The notes beneath the pieces were generated by a model, which was given only the letters and a program-made list of their open reading frames with translations, ran no database searches and was not told where the DNA came from. DNA of 64,000 bases from Endocalyx cinctus (lineage: Eukaryota > Ascomycota > Sordariomycetes > Amphisphaeriales > Apiosporaceae). Where the stretch lies: the NCBI GenBank assembly GCA_001600455.1, contig BCKC01000004.1:2356001-2420000 (forward strand). Reading direction: 5' to 3'. Positions 46,618 through 58,860 of the stretch are shown here, in pieces. Positions within the stretch are counted from its first letter, which is position 1. Each line of letters opens with the position of its first letter. A program made the translations under genes and the position numbers.

Positions 46618-47593
46618 GATTGCCGAGGATTACAATAACTTAGGATTTAGAGGTAACTTGGATAATAAGTACTACTAAGTATCAAAAATAATGTAGGTTG
46701 GGTAGCCAAGTATTATAATTATTTCTATTATTTATGTATGCTTTGAGAACGTGGAAGTGCCAGGAGGACTAGTTGGAGGATTAGTTAGAGTAGTATTATC
46801 AAAGTCTCAGTGTTGCCAATCTCGAGATATGTTTGATATAATAATCGTCAGTGACAAGTTTCAATTGATTGATCTACAGGTCACCCAGAGTACTTATACT
46901 GAATATTACTATCTTGAATGAGGTATGATGTAGTGGCATAGCAAAAAACCTTGTAAAAGAGTGATGGATTGGTTTATGTGTGATATGACAACATTGTTTA
47001 GCTTAAACCGGACCTACAGCTCCTCTAAGTTCATGAAAATAATGACGTAGTGATTCTTTTTCTTTAAAAAAAAAAAAAAAAACTTGCTAACTCCTGAATC
47101 GGGGGGTTTTCTTTTTTGATACTTGTAAAAAAGAAATAACGCTTAAAGTGATATGTAACTTCTTAAGTCACTGCCCCTCTGCCCCTCTGCCCCTCTGCTA
47201 GTCCGCCTATGTATTTACTGTGCAGTACAGTATTCAAGGGGTATGCATTTATAGTATATAAGGTGATGTACTAACTAAATATACTAGTACATTTTCGGCC
47301 AGCAATACCCTAGCAGCCTACGCCTAGCTGCCTAGCAAGTACACAGTACTCTGTACTACAGGTCCACTGGATGTAAATGAAATGCTGAGCTGCTAGTAGC
47401 GTCATCAATCCTTCTCTATTCTCTACTTTATCTAGCTGCCTAAGTAACCTAATGTACCGACGCCGAACCTGCGAACATCCCCCATACGTATGAACACTGA
47501 ATCCGACATATCCCATATCACCCCTTCTACACCTACCGAGACGTGTGTATAATGATGATCATATCGATAAAAGGATAAACAAGAAACGTCAAT
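46618..47593. promoter_or_regulatory. Divergent promoter region TMEM69-like / vps13
   Basis: A 976-bp head-to-head gap that must carry both promoters. It contains a tandem TGCCCCTC repeat (about three copies at 47169-47196) and an A17 run near 47066-47082. Positional inference only. Confidence 0.5.
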
Positions 47594-50500
47594 ATGTTGG
47601 AAGGCTTGGTCGCCGGTCTTCTCAACCGTTTCTTGGGCATGTATGTCAAGAATTTCGACCCTACACAGTTGAAAGTTGGCATATGGTCCGGAGATGTCAA
47701 GCTCCATAACTTGGAGCTTCGTAAGGAAGCTCTTGACCAGTTGAAACTCCCCATAAATGTCATGGAAGGTCATCTGGGAGACTTGACTCTCGTAATACCC
47801 TGGTCGAATTTGAGAGGGGCACCTGTCAAGGTTTTAATCGAGGATGTTTTCCTCCTTGCATCGCCCAAGGAGGAGGCTGCCTACGATGAAGAGGAGGAAG
47901 AACGCCGGCGACAGCGCATAAAGATGGAAAAACTGGACTCGGCGGAGCTTCTCAAGGAGAGATCTCCGGAAGGTCTTAGCCAAGAAGAACAGAAAAAGAG
48001 CCAAAGCTTTACGGAGAGCTTAGTCACTAAGATTGTCGACAATCTGCAGGTCACGGTCAAGAATATTCACGTGAGATACGAAGATTCTATATCTGCTCCT
48101 GGTCACCCTTTCGCTCTTGGCCTTACTTTAGAAGAGTTTAGTGCCGTCAGCACCGACGGCGAATGGAAACCTACCTTCATTCAAAACTCAACCGACACAA
48201 CCCACAAACTAGCCAAGCTCGGCGCACTGGCCGTCTATTGGAATACCGACTCCCGTCTTCTTGGAGCAGGGCGTGAAACTGTACAAGGCGAAGAGCACCT
48301 GCCTCACGATGAGATGATAGAGAAGTTCAAGACAATGATTGGTCGGAACGATACTTCTGATGCAGTAAACCATCAATTTATCCTGAAACCCGTCAGCGGT
48401 CAAGCCAAGATTGAGCTAGACAAGACAGGCGATACGCATACACCAAAATTCAAAGCCAGCCTGATTTTTGACGAGATAGGTGTCGTCCTGGACGATGACC
48501 AATACCGCGATGCCTTAATGATGGTCGATCTCTTTCATTACTTCATACGCCACCAAGAGTATAAGAAACTTCAGCCGAAAGGGGTAACACCAAAGGAAGA
48601 CCCTCGAGCTTGGCTCAAATTTGCCGGCGATGCGGTACTATCGAAGATTCACGAACGGAACCGTCGATGGACATGGGACTACTTTCGTCAGCGTCGGGAC
48701 GATCGTATTCGATATATCGAACTGTTCAAGAAGAAAAAATCAAATCAGCAGTTGTCAACACAGGAGGTCGAGGAGCTGGGAAAGCTTGAAGAGAGATTGG
48801 AATACGAAGACCTGCGTTTTTGGAGATCGCTCGCTCGTAATCAACTGAGGAAAGAGAACGCGGAAGCTCTTAAAAATGCCCCTCCCAAACAGGAGCAACA
48901 GCAAGGATGGCTCTCTTGGGTTTGGGGGTCAAAGCCAGCTGAGCAGACCGACTCGACAGAAAATACTCAGATGACCGAAGAGCAGCGCAAGGAATTGTAC
49001 GAAGCGATAGACTGGAATGAAAAAGCAGCCATTACCGAGTCTGTAGACGCCCCGCGAGACGCCGTGAAATTAGAGGTCGATGCATCACTCAGTACTGGTA
49101 GCTTTACATTAAGACAGAGCCCCCATGGGAGCAAAACTGACTTACTAAGTCTTCACTTTGATGTTTTCAAAGCCAAAGTGTTGCAGCGGACAGATTCAGT
49201 GCTCGCCGATGTGAGTCTGGGTGGTTTCCGAGTAAACGACGGCACAACACCGGATAGTTTATTCAAGGAAATTGTCAGAGTAAAGGATGCTCCGGTTACA
49301 TCAAGACGAAAGCGACTATCGATTGCAGAACTCGAAAATGAAAAACAGGAAACGTTCTTCGACTTACAAGTTGAACAAAATCCGTTGGATGGCCAGGGAG
49401 ACTTCGCCGTCACAGCCAAATTAAAACCGTTAGAGATCGTATGGAACCCGAACTTCGTTGTAGGTGTTGTTGACTTCTTTAAGCCACCTGAGCGACACAT
49501 GGAGTCCATTTCCGCCTTGATGGAAACTGCCGGTGCCACAGTGGAGGGTTTGAGGCAACAAACCCGTGCTGGCTTGGAGTTCGCGCTTGAAGAACACAAG
49601 ACCATCAACGCCAAGCTAGACCTTCAAGCCCCTCTAATCATTATTCCTGAGACTATTAAATCCGAGAGATCTACATGCCTGATTATCGATGCTGGTCACA
49701 TAAGTGTTAGCAGCGAGTTAGTCGATAAAACGGTCCTGAAGCAGATACAAGATAAACAACACCAAAGGTATTCAGAGGATGACTTCAAACAACTCGAATC
49801 ATTGATGTATGATCGATTTCTGGTCAAGCTCACCTCTACTCAAGTTCTTATAGGTCCATCTATAGAAGAAACAAAAGAACAGCTTGTAGGGAATAACGAT
49901 GCGCGCAGGTTACATATTGTCGATAAAATAAACGTCGATTTTGTAGTCGCCTTATCGATCCTGCCTAAGGCCCCAAATCTCACAAAGATGAAAATATCGG
50001 GACATATGCCGGCTTTGCAGGCTGCAATGTCGGACACCAAATACAAAAGCTTGATGAAGCTGATAGACGTTGCAATACCAAGGTTAGGTGATCAGCAGCA
50101 GCACAACGACAATGATAACAAACAAAATCGGCCTAAAAGACCACGTCTGCTGAGTTCTGCGTCCAGTCATTCGCGCAAGACCCACGACCGAAAACGATCC
50201 TCAAACCTCTTCCTCAGTCAGCAGACAGCCATTGTTCTAGAGGATGAGTCAGACAGTGACTCTGAAGAGTTTGAGGATGCCGCAGATGGAAGTTCCAATC
50301 AGCAGCTGAAGATCCAGCAGCGGACCTTCGAATTCAAGTTTGCCGTTGATAAGCTTCAAGGCTCGCTTTATCGAAGTGATCCTGATGGAGAACAGCCCGA
50401 CTCACTCCTTGTTGAGTTAATCGCTCAGAACTTTGACCTTGAGTTCTACATGAGACCCTTCGACATGGCAGCAGAAGTGTCGTTAGGATCAGTTTCGGTA

Positions 50501-53500
50501 GACGACTTCGTAGACAACCCATCGGCAGAGTTCAAGTCTATTGTATCATCAGGTGACGTTGAAGACCAGCGCGAACAGCGAGACCTTGTTCGGGTTAAAT
50601 TTACGAAAGTAAAACGGGAATCACCAGAGTTTATGCCAATATACGAAGGGATTGAAACAAATGTCAATGTGGCTGTCTCGACGATCAATCTGATCGTAAC
50701 CAGGAAGACGCTGCTCACTCTCCTGGATTTCATTCTCGTTACCTTTACGAACAACGACAATAACTCGATTGCTCAGACACAGAAATCAATGAAAACCAGA
50801 GACGAGGGCGACAATGATATTGAGATAGTTGAGCCGGCCAGTGCGTCGCAGCAAAACGAAGGCGGCTCAATTCGCGTCAAGGTTGATCTCAAGAGTATTC
50901 GCCTAATTCTTAACAATGATGGCATTCGACTAGCAACATTATCGTTCAATCACGCCGACGTTGGTGTTTTCTTACTTGGCAAGACGATGAGAGTGGCCGC
51001 AAAGTTAGGAGATCTTTCGTTAGTTGACGATGTTAACATCGGCGCATCGGAGGAATCAAGCTTCCGTCAGCTCGTAACAATTCAGGGTACCGAACTTGCT
51101 GACTTTCGTTATGAAACGTTCGATATGAATAACAAAGCATATCCCGGATACGATTCTTCAGTATATCTTCGTGCTGGTTCGGTCAAGGTCAACTTTCTCG
51201 AGGAGCCTTTCAGAAAAATCATCGAGTTTCTAGTGAAGTTCGGTAAAATGCAAGCCATCTACAATGCCGCGCGCCAGGCAGCAGCGAACCAAGCTTCACA
51301 GCTTCAACAAAACACGAGCAGATTCAAATTCGATGTTATCGTCAATACCCCGATCATAGTTTTCCCTCGACCTCTGTCTCCTGAAAGGCCGAAGAGAGAT
51401 TTGATAACCGCTTATTTGGGTGAAATTTACGCCCAAAACAAGTTTGCTCCCTTAGGAGACTCCGAGGATGCGGAGATAGCCATGAAGTTATCTGCGGGTA
51501 TCAGAAACGTCAGACTTACGTCCCTTTCTAACTTCTCTGAGGGGGAGTCGGAGGAACTGGAAATGATAGATCATGTGGATCTCGGTTTCAACATTACCTA
51601 CGCTGAACACAAAGAAGGGTGGAAACGCCCAGACATGGAGATTGAAGGAAGTATGACAGACATCAATTTACGCCTCACACCATACCAGCTTAAGTACCTA
51701 TTAGCAATCTCTAGGTCTGTTCCAGCTGCATTTGCGACAGACGCGGACGCTAGGGGAGAAGAAGCGGAAAGAGATGTGGACGAAGGAACGTTACGACGAG
51801 CGAAGACAATATCATCAACTACCAGCGGCGGCAACAATCAGCTAGTTGACCTCTCCCCAGAGCTAGGATCTCGGGAAGATACCTGGACCAAACTTGACCT
51901 CGTATTCAACGTACACAAAATCGGGTTAGAGCTTATCACAGCTCATGAGGGTAAGCCGGTAGGCGACGTAAATGCGGCTAGTCTATCTCGCTTCTCTCTG
52001 GACGACAGCAAATTGAAAACGCGGATTCTAGCCGATAACTCCCTGGAAGCTGAGTTTGTGATTCATGCATTCACTATCTACGACAGTCGTTCGCGAGAGG
52101 GTAATAAATTTCGAAGAATCATGACTTCATCGAACAAAAATGTCCAGCAGTTTATGGCAAGTGTATCTATGGCTGGAGGCACAGATCGGAACGTGATCGC
52201 AGTGGTTGCTATCGATAGCCCCAGAGTCATCTTTGCCCTCGACTATCTTTTTGCGATCCAGAGTTTTATCACAGCCGGACTTCAAGTTGATGAAGCCACA
52301 CAGGATATTGAAGGAACCCCTACGGAAACCCCGGATGCTTCCGACGCCGAATCTATGCAGGTCCAGTGGACTGAAAGGAGTTCTCACGTGAGCTCCACAA
52401 GCAACCACTCCCGCGAACCGCCTGGAACAACTACATCAAAAACGAATATTGCATTTCGAATCAACATTGTTGAAGCTCAAGTCATATTGATTGCAAACCC
52501 ACTCTTAGCCAGCTCTGAGGCAATAGTTCTGGGCACCAAACAAGTCCTCTTATCGCAACAACATGCCCTAACTTTCCAGGTATCAGAAGTTGGCATGTTT
52601 CTGTGCCGCATGGACAAATTTGATGAATCACGACTGCGTATTCTAGATGACTTTTCTGTTCAGATGTCTATGGATAGTTCGCGACCGAACCTAACAAATA
52701 TCCACGTGGATATTCAACCACTAATATTACGTCTCTCGTTGCGCGATATTCTCCTCGTCCTTCAGATTATCAGCAAGGCCTCCGAACTCTCCGAATCTGA
52801 CGACAGCAAACCGAAGCCTAGTGCCTCGGATAGAAAAGCAAAACAACTTCGTCACGACGGGCTCAAAGAGCGCACGGCGAGTGGTCGGGGTCACTCAACT
52901 ATAGCGACAAAGAAATCGAGAACTGCAAAGCATGGAACAACTGTCAGTACGGGTAATTCTAACTGGCAAGAACAGCACCAGCCACACGATGTGAGGAGAG
53001 GGCCAATACGCCATGAAGAGATGACAGCCAGCATTGAGGGCGTCCGTGTTGTTTTGATCGGCGATCTTCACGAATTACCAATCTTGGATCTCAGCATCAA
53101 AAATTTCACCACAACGGCTGCGGACTGGTCAAGCAATCTCAAAGCCGAGGCTGCAATAGATATGTACATCAACGTGTACAATTTTGCGAAGTCAGCCTGG
53201 GAACCGCTGTTGGAACCTTGGCAGGTAGGTCTAGGTGTGGCAAAAGAACAACAGAGCGGTTTGCTATCTATCGACATAACTTCAAAAAAGACTTTTGATG
53301 TTACCATAACGACAGCCACAATCGCCCTCGCATCCAAGTCTTTCAATTTTCTCACGCAGGATGAAGACATTCTCGGTAAACCTCGCGGGGTAGAAGCCCC
53401 ATATAAGATTCGGAACTACACCGGTTTTGATATTGTCGTACAAGCCAGGAGTCAAAGTAATACAGAGAACATTTCTCTTAAACTAGAAGATGGCGGAGAA

Positions 53501-56500
53501 GCACCATGGAGCTTTGAGCACTGGGAGAAAATGCGAGAAAATATCATGGCCGAGAGCAACACAGCAAATACCGTAGCTGTCCAAATTGAAGGTAGCGGCT
53601 TCGATACGGTGAAGAACATACGTCTCAACCGCGAAGGCGAGTTTCTCTATAGTTTGCGGCCCAAAACCGACGGGACTCTTCACAGATTGCTGGTTGAGGT
53701 TAGTTTAGGACCCGATAATATCAAATATGTAACGTTGCGTTCGCCGCTCGTTGTGGAGAATCAGACCCAAATTCCTGTCGAACTTGGGGTTTATGATGCG
53801 CAAGAAGGTCATCTTCTAAAGATAGAGAAGATTCCCCCGGGAGAAAGCCGACCGGCGCCGGTAGCAGCTGCTTATGTCAAGTCGCTACTCATCCGCCCAG
53901 ACTCGGGGTTCGGATACGCGTGGTCATCAGAACACCTTTGGTGGAAAGATTTGCTGAAGAGACCAACCCGAACTCTAATATGCAAGGGTGACAATAGCGA
54001 CCCCTTTTATTTCCAACTTAACACAAGTTTTGACAAGAGTCATTTTTTGGCAGGGTAAGTCTTGATTAATCTCTTACACTTAGGATAACTCCTAACGCTG
54101 TTGAACAGAAAATATCCGTATATGAAGTTGAAGCTATCTCCTCCGATTGTGTTGGAAAACCTTCTCCCATACGATTTCAAATACCGCATCTACGATAAGA
54201 ATACGAAAAAAGATTGGACGAACTTTTTGCGAAAAGGTGGCGTCAGTCCTGTTCACGTTGTGGAGCTCTCTGATCTATTGCTCCTCAGCATTGACATGCA
54301 AGACACTGTCTTCAAACCCAGCGAGTTTGCGATAATCAATCCTGGAGCCCAAGAAGATTTCAGGAAGGAACACAAGTTGGTGTGCAAGGACGAAGAGGGC
54401 CTTTCTCTCAATCTCAAGCTCCACTACTTCAGGATACCTGACGGTGGTGGTGCCTTCAAAGTGACAGTCTACAGTCCTTACGTGGTGTTGAACAAGACAG
54501 GCTTGGACATCAACTTACGCGGCAAGCAGTTCATGCAGCAGGCGAGAAGGGCTGCTGGTCAGTCACCTATTGCCGATACATCTGATCAGGAACGACCCAA
54601 AGCCTTGCCCTTCATGTTTTCATTCGGTAGTGACGATCAGCGCAACCGAGCCCTTCTGAAAGTCGGAGAGTCGGAGTGGAGCAAACCCCAGAGTTTTGAC
54701 GCCATCGGTAGCACGACAGATGTTGTTCTTCCATCAACTCATAAGAATGCTGAAATTCATATCGGCATTACGGTGGAGTCCGGAGAAGGAAAATACAAGT
54801 TGACGAAGGTTGTCACCCTCGCACCTCGATTCGTGGTGAAAAATAAGGCCGGGGAAGAACTACACATCCGGGAACCGGGTTCATCAAATATCATGACATT
54901 GCAGCCCGGTGCCCTTCAACCACTCTACTGGCTGCAAAGATCGGCTGTCAAGCAGATGTCACTCTGTTATCCCGGTATGAACAACCAGTGGACATCACCC
55001 TTCAACATATCCGATCTAGGAACTACACATATCAAAATCGCCAAAGCCGGCCAAAGGCAACGTCTCATCCGAGTCGAAATCCTGATGGAGGACGCTACTA
55101 TATTTCTCCACCTCGGTATGGAGAACAAGGCATGGCCATTCTCGATGCGCAACGAGAGTGATACAGAGTTCACGTTCTTCCAGGCCAACCCCAGCATCGA
55201 TGAAGATGGCGGAGAGGATCGATCCGGTTGGCGGCCAATTAGGTATCGCTTGCCACCGCGCAGTATAATGCCTTACGCCTGGGACTTTCCCGCTGCCAAA
55301 TTCAGGGAAGTGGTCATTAGCGCTTTTGGCAAAGAACGGCATGTCAAGCTGGCTGAAATTGGGAATCAGATCCCTATGAAGTTCGTGAGCGGTTCTGGCA
55401 CTCAAAAGATCATTGACATCAACGTAGCAGCCGATGGTCCTACTCAGACGTTGATTTTATCTAACTTCAAGCCCAGCAAAAGTTTGTACCGGCAAAGAAC
55501 GGTTACAGGCTCTAGTACTAGCAGTGCTGGTGGGTTTGAAGTTAAACATCAAGATACGGATACAACCTTCCAGGCTCAATTAAAGCTCTCCGGCGTTGGA
55601 ATCTCACTCATTAATCAGCAGTTAAAGGAACTGGCATACATCACTTTCAGGGATATTAATCTTCGTTACAATGAATCGGCCCTATACCAGACTGTGAGCA
55701 CTTCCATAAAATGGATTCAAATCGACAACCAGCTTTACGGTGGTTTATTCCCAATTATACTATACCCCAGTGTGGTACCGAAGCAAACTCAAGAGACAGA
55801 ATTGCATCCTTCTTTACACGCCATGGTGACGAGAGTCAAGGATGATAGTTACGGTGTCCTTTACGTCAAATACGCCACGATTTTGCTTCAACAGTTGACT
55901 ATTGACCTAGATGAAGATTTTATTTATGCTGTCCTAGACTTTTCCAAGGTCCCCGGCGCCTCATGGTCCGAATCTCACGAAGGTAAACTCTGTGACGAAG
56001 GCCTTGATATTCCAGAACCGAAACAGGAGCAGTCGGGTCAGGATATTTATTTTGAAGTACTCAATATCCAACCAATGCAGTTAGATCTTTCATTTATGCG
56101 TACCGAGCGTGTCAATATCGAGGACAAGACATCTTCTCGAAACCCAATCATGTTCTTCGTGAACGTTCTGACAATGGCAATCGGTAACGTCAATGATGCG
56201 CCGATTCGTTTGAATGCGCTACTATTAGAGAATGCTCGAGTCTCAATTCCCATTCTCACACAGAACATATCTAGCCATTATAGCCAGGAGGTTTTATATC
56301 AAGTTCACAAGATCATTGGGAGTGCGGATTTCTTGGGAAACCCAGTCGGTTTATTCAACAGCATCAGCAGTGGAATTACCGATGTGTTCTACGAGCCATA
56401 CCAAGGTCTCATCATGTCAGATAAACCCGAGGACCTCGGTCTCGGCATCGCCAAGGGGGCAGCTAGCCTTGTAAAGAAATCAGTTTATGGCTTCTCGGAT

Positions 56501-57259
56501 TCTTTTTCAAAGTTCACAGGCAGCGTGGGGAAGGGATTGGCGGCAGCGACGTTAGACAAGCAATTTCAAGATCGTCGCCGCATCGCGCGCGCTCGCAATC
56601 GGCCCAAACATGCTCTCTTCGGCGTTACTGCCGGTGCTAACTCGTTTTTTACGTCGGTAGCATCCGGGCTTGGGGGTGTAGCCCGTAAGCCTCTTGAGGG
56701 CGCAGAACAGGAAGGCGCCCTGGGGTTCTTCAAAGGGGTGGGGAAAGGGGTAATAGGCTTGGCAACGAAGCCTGCTGTAGGAGTTTTTGACCTCGCTTCG
56801 AATGTCTCAGAAGGTATTCGCAATACCACTACAGTCTTCGACGGATCCGAACTTGACCGAGCTCGTATTGCCCGGTTTATCCCGGCAGATGGTATTGTAC
56901 GTCCTTATAACCAACGCGAGGCGCTGGGGCAGTACTGGCTTAAACAGGTGGACAATGGGAAATACTTCAAAGAAAATTACATTGCACACCTCCAGCTGAC
57001 AAGAGAAGATATGGTGGTTATGGTCACGTACAGTCGCATATTACTTATTAGGAGTAGGCGATTAACGACAGAGTGGGATATTCCACTTAAAGACGTACAA
57101 ACGATTGCAAAGGAACGTACAGGATTAAGCATTGTCTTGCGTGGAGGCACCAATGGTCCATTTATCCCGGTGGGCGAAGAAAGCGGGCGTGGGTTTTTAT
57201 ATCGCATGGTCGCGGTCGCAGTCGAGGAGTTCAACCGTAGGTTCAGGGGCTTAGAATGA
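47594..57259 (+). CDS. vps13: Vacuolar protein sorting-associated protein 13, two exons
   Basis: Exons 47594-54054 and 54109-57259 join in phase (GG+A) to 3203 residues, matching fungal Vps13 (about 3100-3200). Vps13 is a bridge-like lipid-transfer protein at organelle contact sites (ER-vacuole-mitochondria), needed for prospore membrane growth and Golgi-endosome sorting. The chorein domain is obvious at the start: MLEGLVAGLLNRFLGMYVKN then IWSGDVKLHNLELRKEAL. Most of the protein is the extended lipid-groove region. The SHR-binding/VAB region lies around residues 2000-2300 (for example VVLNKTGLDINLRGKQ). The ATG_C/DH-like end contains GLGIAKGAASLVKKSVYGFS and the C-terminal PH-like part ends with RMVAVAVEEFNRRF. 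The intron contains CTAAC and sits only 54 nt wide. Confidence 0.97.
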
Positions 57260-57662
57260 TTAAAGAATAATTGAAAAACGATCGATGCCAGGCATCTTAT
57301 GAAGTTTATGAGTTTGTTTCAACGGTTTAAATTGTATTTTTCATTAAAAACATGGTGTTAGCCGTTTCTCTCTTTTTTTCTCTTGCTACGAGTTATCAAG
57401 CAGGTGGGCAGGGTACAGAATAATATAGTTTCATTCCCACTGACTTGCCACTTACATCTTGACACTGTCTATGTGTGCATGTGTGTGTGTATGTTTTTTT
57501 TTTTTTTTTTTTTTTTTTTTTTGGAGGGGGGGGGGGGGGTCGGCGTGAAATAATGAGTTCAACAAGCCATTACTAGCACATCCAACATACTCACTGCTCA
57601 CATCTGGGCTACAAAATTACGGTGATGCGCTGGTAGCTATAACAGTGGGTGGAAATAGACGG
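57260..57662. other. Convergent intergenic region with T and G homopolymers
   Basis: Contains a TG repeat, a T29 run (57494-57522) and a G-rich run (57523-57539), downstream of the vps13 stop. No coding signal. Confidence 0.7.
57494..57539. repeat. T29 run followed by a G run
   Basis: An uninterrupted T run of about 29 is followed by GGA and about fourteen G. Similar G runs bound the gap at 39.8 kb. Confidence 0.9.
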
Positions 57663-58860
57663 CTACATCAAACATCTAGGTGCGAACCATGCTAACCCAA
57701 CAATAACGCCCAGCTTCTGAATGACAGACCTGTCATCTCTCCTCTCAATTGATCGAAAGGTTTGGAGTAACCGAAACGTCACCAAAGCCATTTGTATTAA
57801 CGCAAATTGTTGGCCAATACAAATTCTAGGTCCAGCATTGAATGGAAGGTACTCGTAGCTGCATCAAACAGGTTTCTTGTTAGATATTTAATTCACAACT
57901 GCTGGTCTTTTCCACGCACAGTGGGTGGATTATACTCACGTAACTCTGAGATGTTCCCATCTTTCTGGGCGAAACTCTTCAGCGTCATCACCAAATATAT
58001 GTCTTCGTCTGTGTATAATCCACGGAGAATAGCGGAATTTGTTCCGGCTGCAATAAAGACCGGCAAAGTACCATCCGAGCCACCGCCTCTCGGAAGTATC
58101 GTATCCCTAATCGCTTCACGCTGGTTGCTGGCAACTGGGGGGATTGAGTCTAAGGGTCTCCTTGATGACAGTTCAAATATTTCAGGTTTCTCAGCTGCTC
58201 CCACGTAGGTTTCTCCTCTCCCATCTCGGTAATCTCTTCCTGGATCCGAGTGATGATCTCTGGGTGGCGCGAGAGCTCAAAGAACAAGTAAGTCAAGACG
58301 CTTGTGGTCGTATCGCGACCAGCGACGAAAATGCTTAGTAACTGGTCGCGAACCGTATCATCAGATTCCCCCGATCGAAGGAACTCGTCGAGAAAAATAT
58401 ATTTCCTAACTTTCGCCTCTTGTTCGTCCTCTTGCTTTCCTTTGATACTACTGACGAAGTTGGTGACAAATCCGCGCAAGAATCGTGAGCATTCGTCAAG
58501 TTCGCGGTCTGAAAGCAGCCGGGTAAGCCATCCAAGTCGTGCTCGCCATGCTATCTTCTGCATCGAGATGTCGAAGTAGCGGCCAAACATGAAGCCCTGG
58601 TGATTTTCGTCGCCATCAGAAATGCTTAGCGAGTCGGTGGACTGGCCAAACATGAAATCCGAGATGCTGTCCGTCGCCATCGTGAGAAACATAGACTGCA
58701 TATCGACAACGCTACTGTCATGCGGGAGTCTCTCTATTAGTCTCGAGATGTGCCGATCAAAGCAGGAAAGATCAGATACCTGGTCGCGGACAAAAGCCGG
58801 GCGCGATATAGTAGAGGTGGTCCCCGCGCAAAGAAATCTGGGCGAAGAGCTCGAGGGTAA
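57663..58860 (-). pseudogene. 5'-truncated, frameshifted CYP52-type cytochrome P450
   Basis: The C-terminal half of a P450 is readable but split over several frames. It has RPAFVRDQVSDLSCFDRHIS, then MFLTMATDSISDFMFGQS, the I-helix IFVAGRDTTTSVLTY, KETLRLNPP (ExxR), NQREAIRDTILPRGGG, IFGDDAEEFRPERWEHLR and the haem loop [13 protein letters not shown]. The GRDTTT I-helix and LPRGGG segment are typical of CYP52-type fatty-acid/alkane hydroxylases. An expected intron (57859-57939) sits in the usual place, so the gene was once a normal one. Frame changes are needed near 58799-58806, 58168-58175, 58137-58142 and 58019-58026, and the first roughly 120-150 residues are missing. It ends RCLM-stop at 57663. 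No coherent upstream P450 sequence is seen up to 60 kb. Sequencing error is the alternative explanation for single sites but not for all. Confidence 0.82.
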
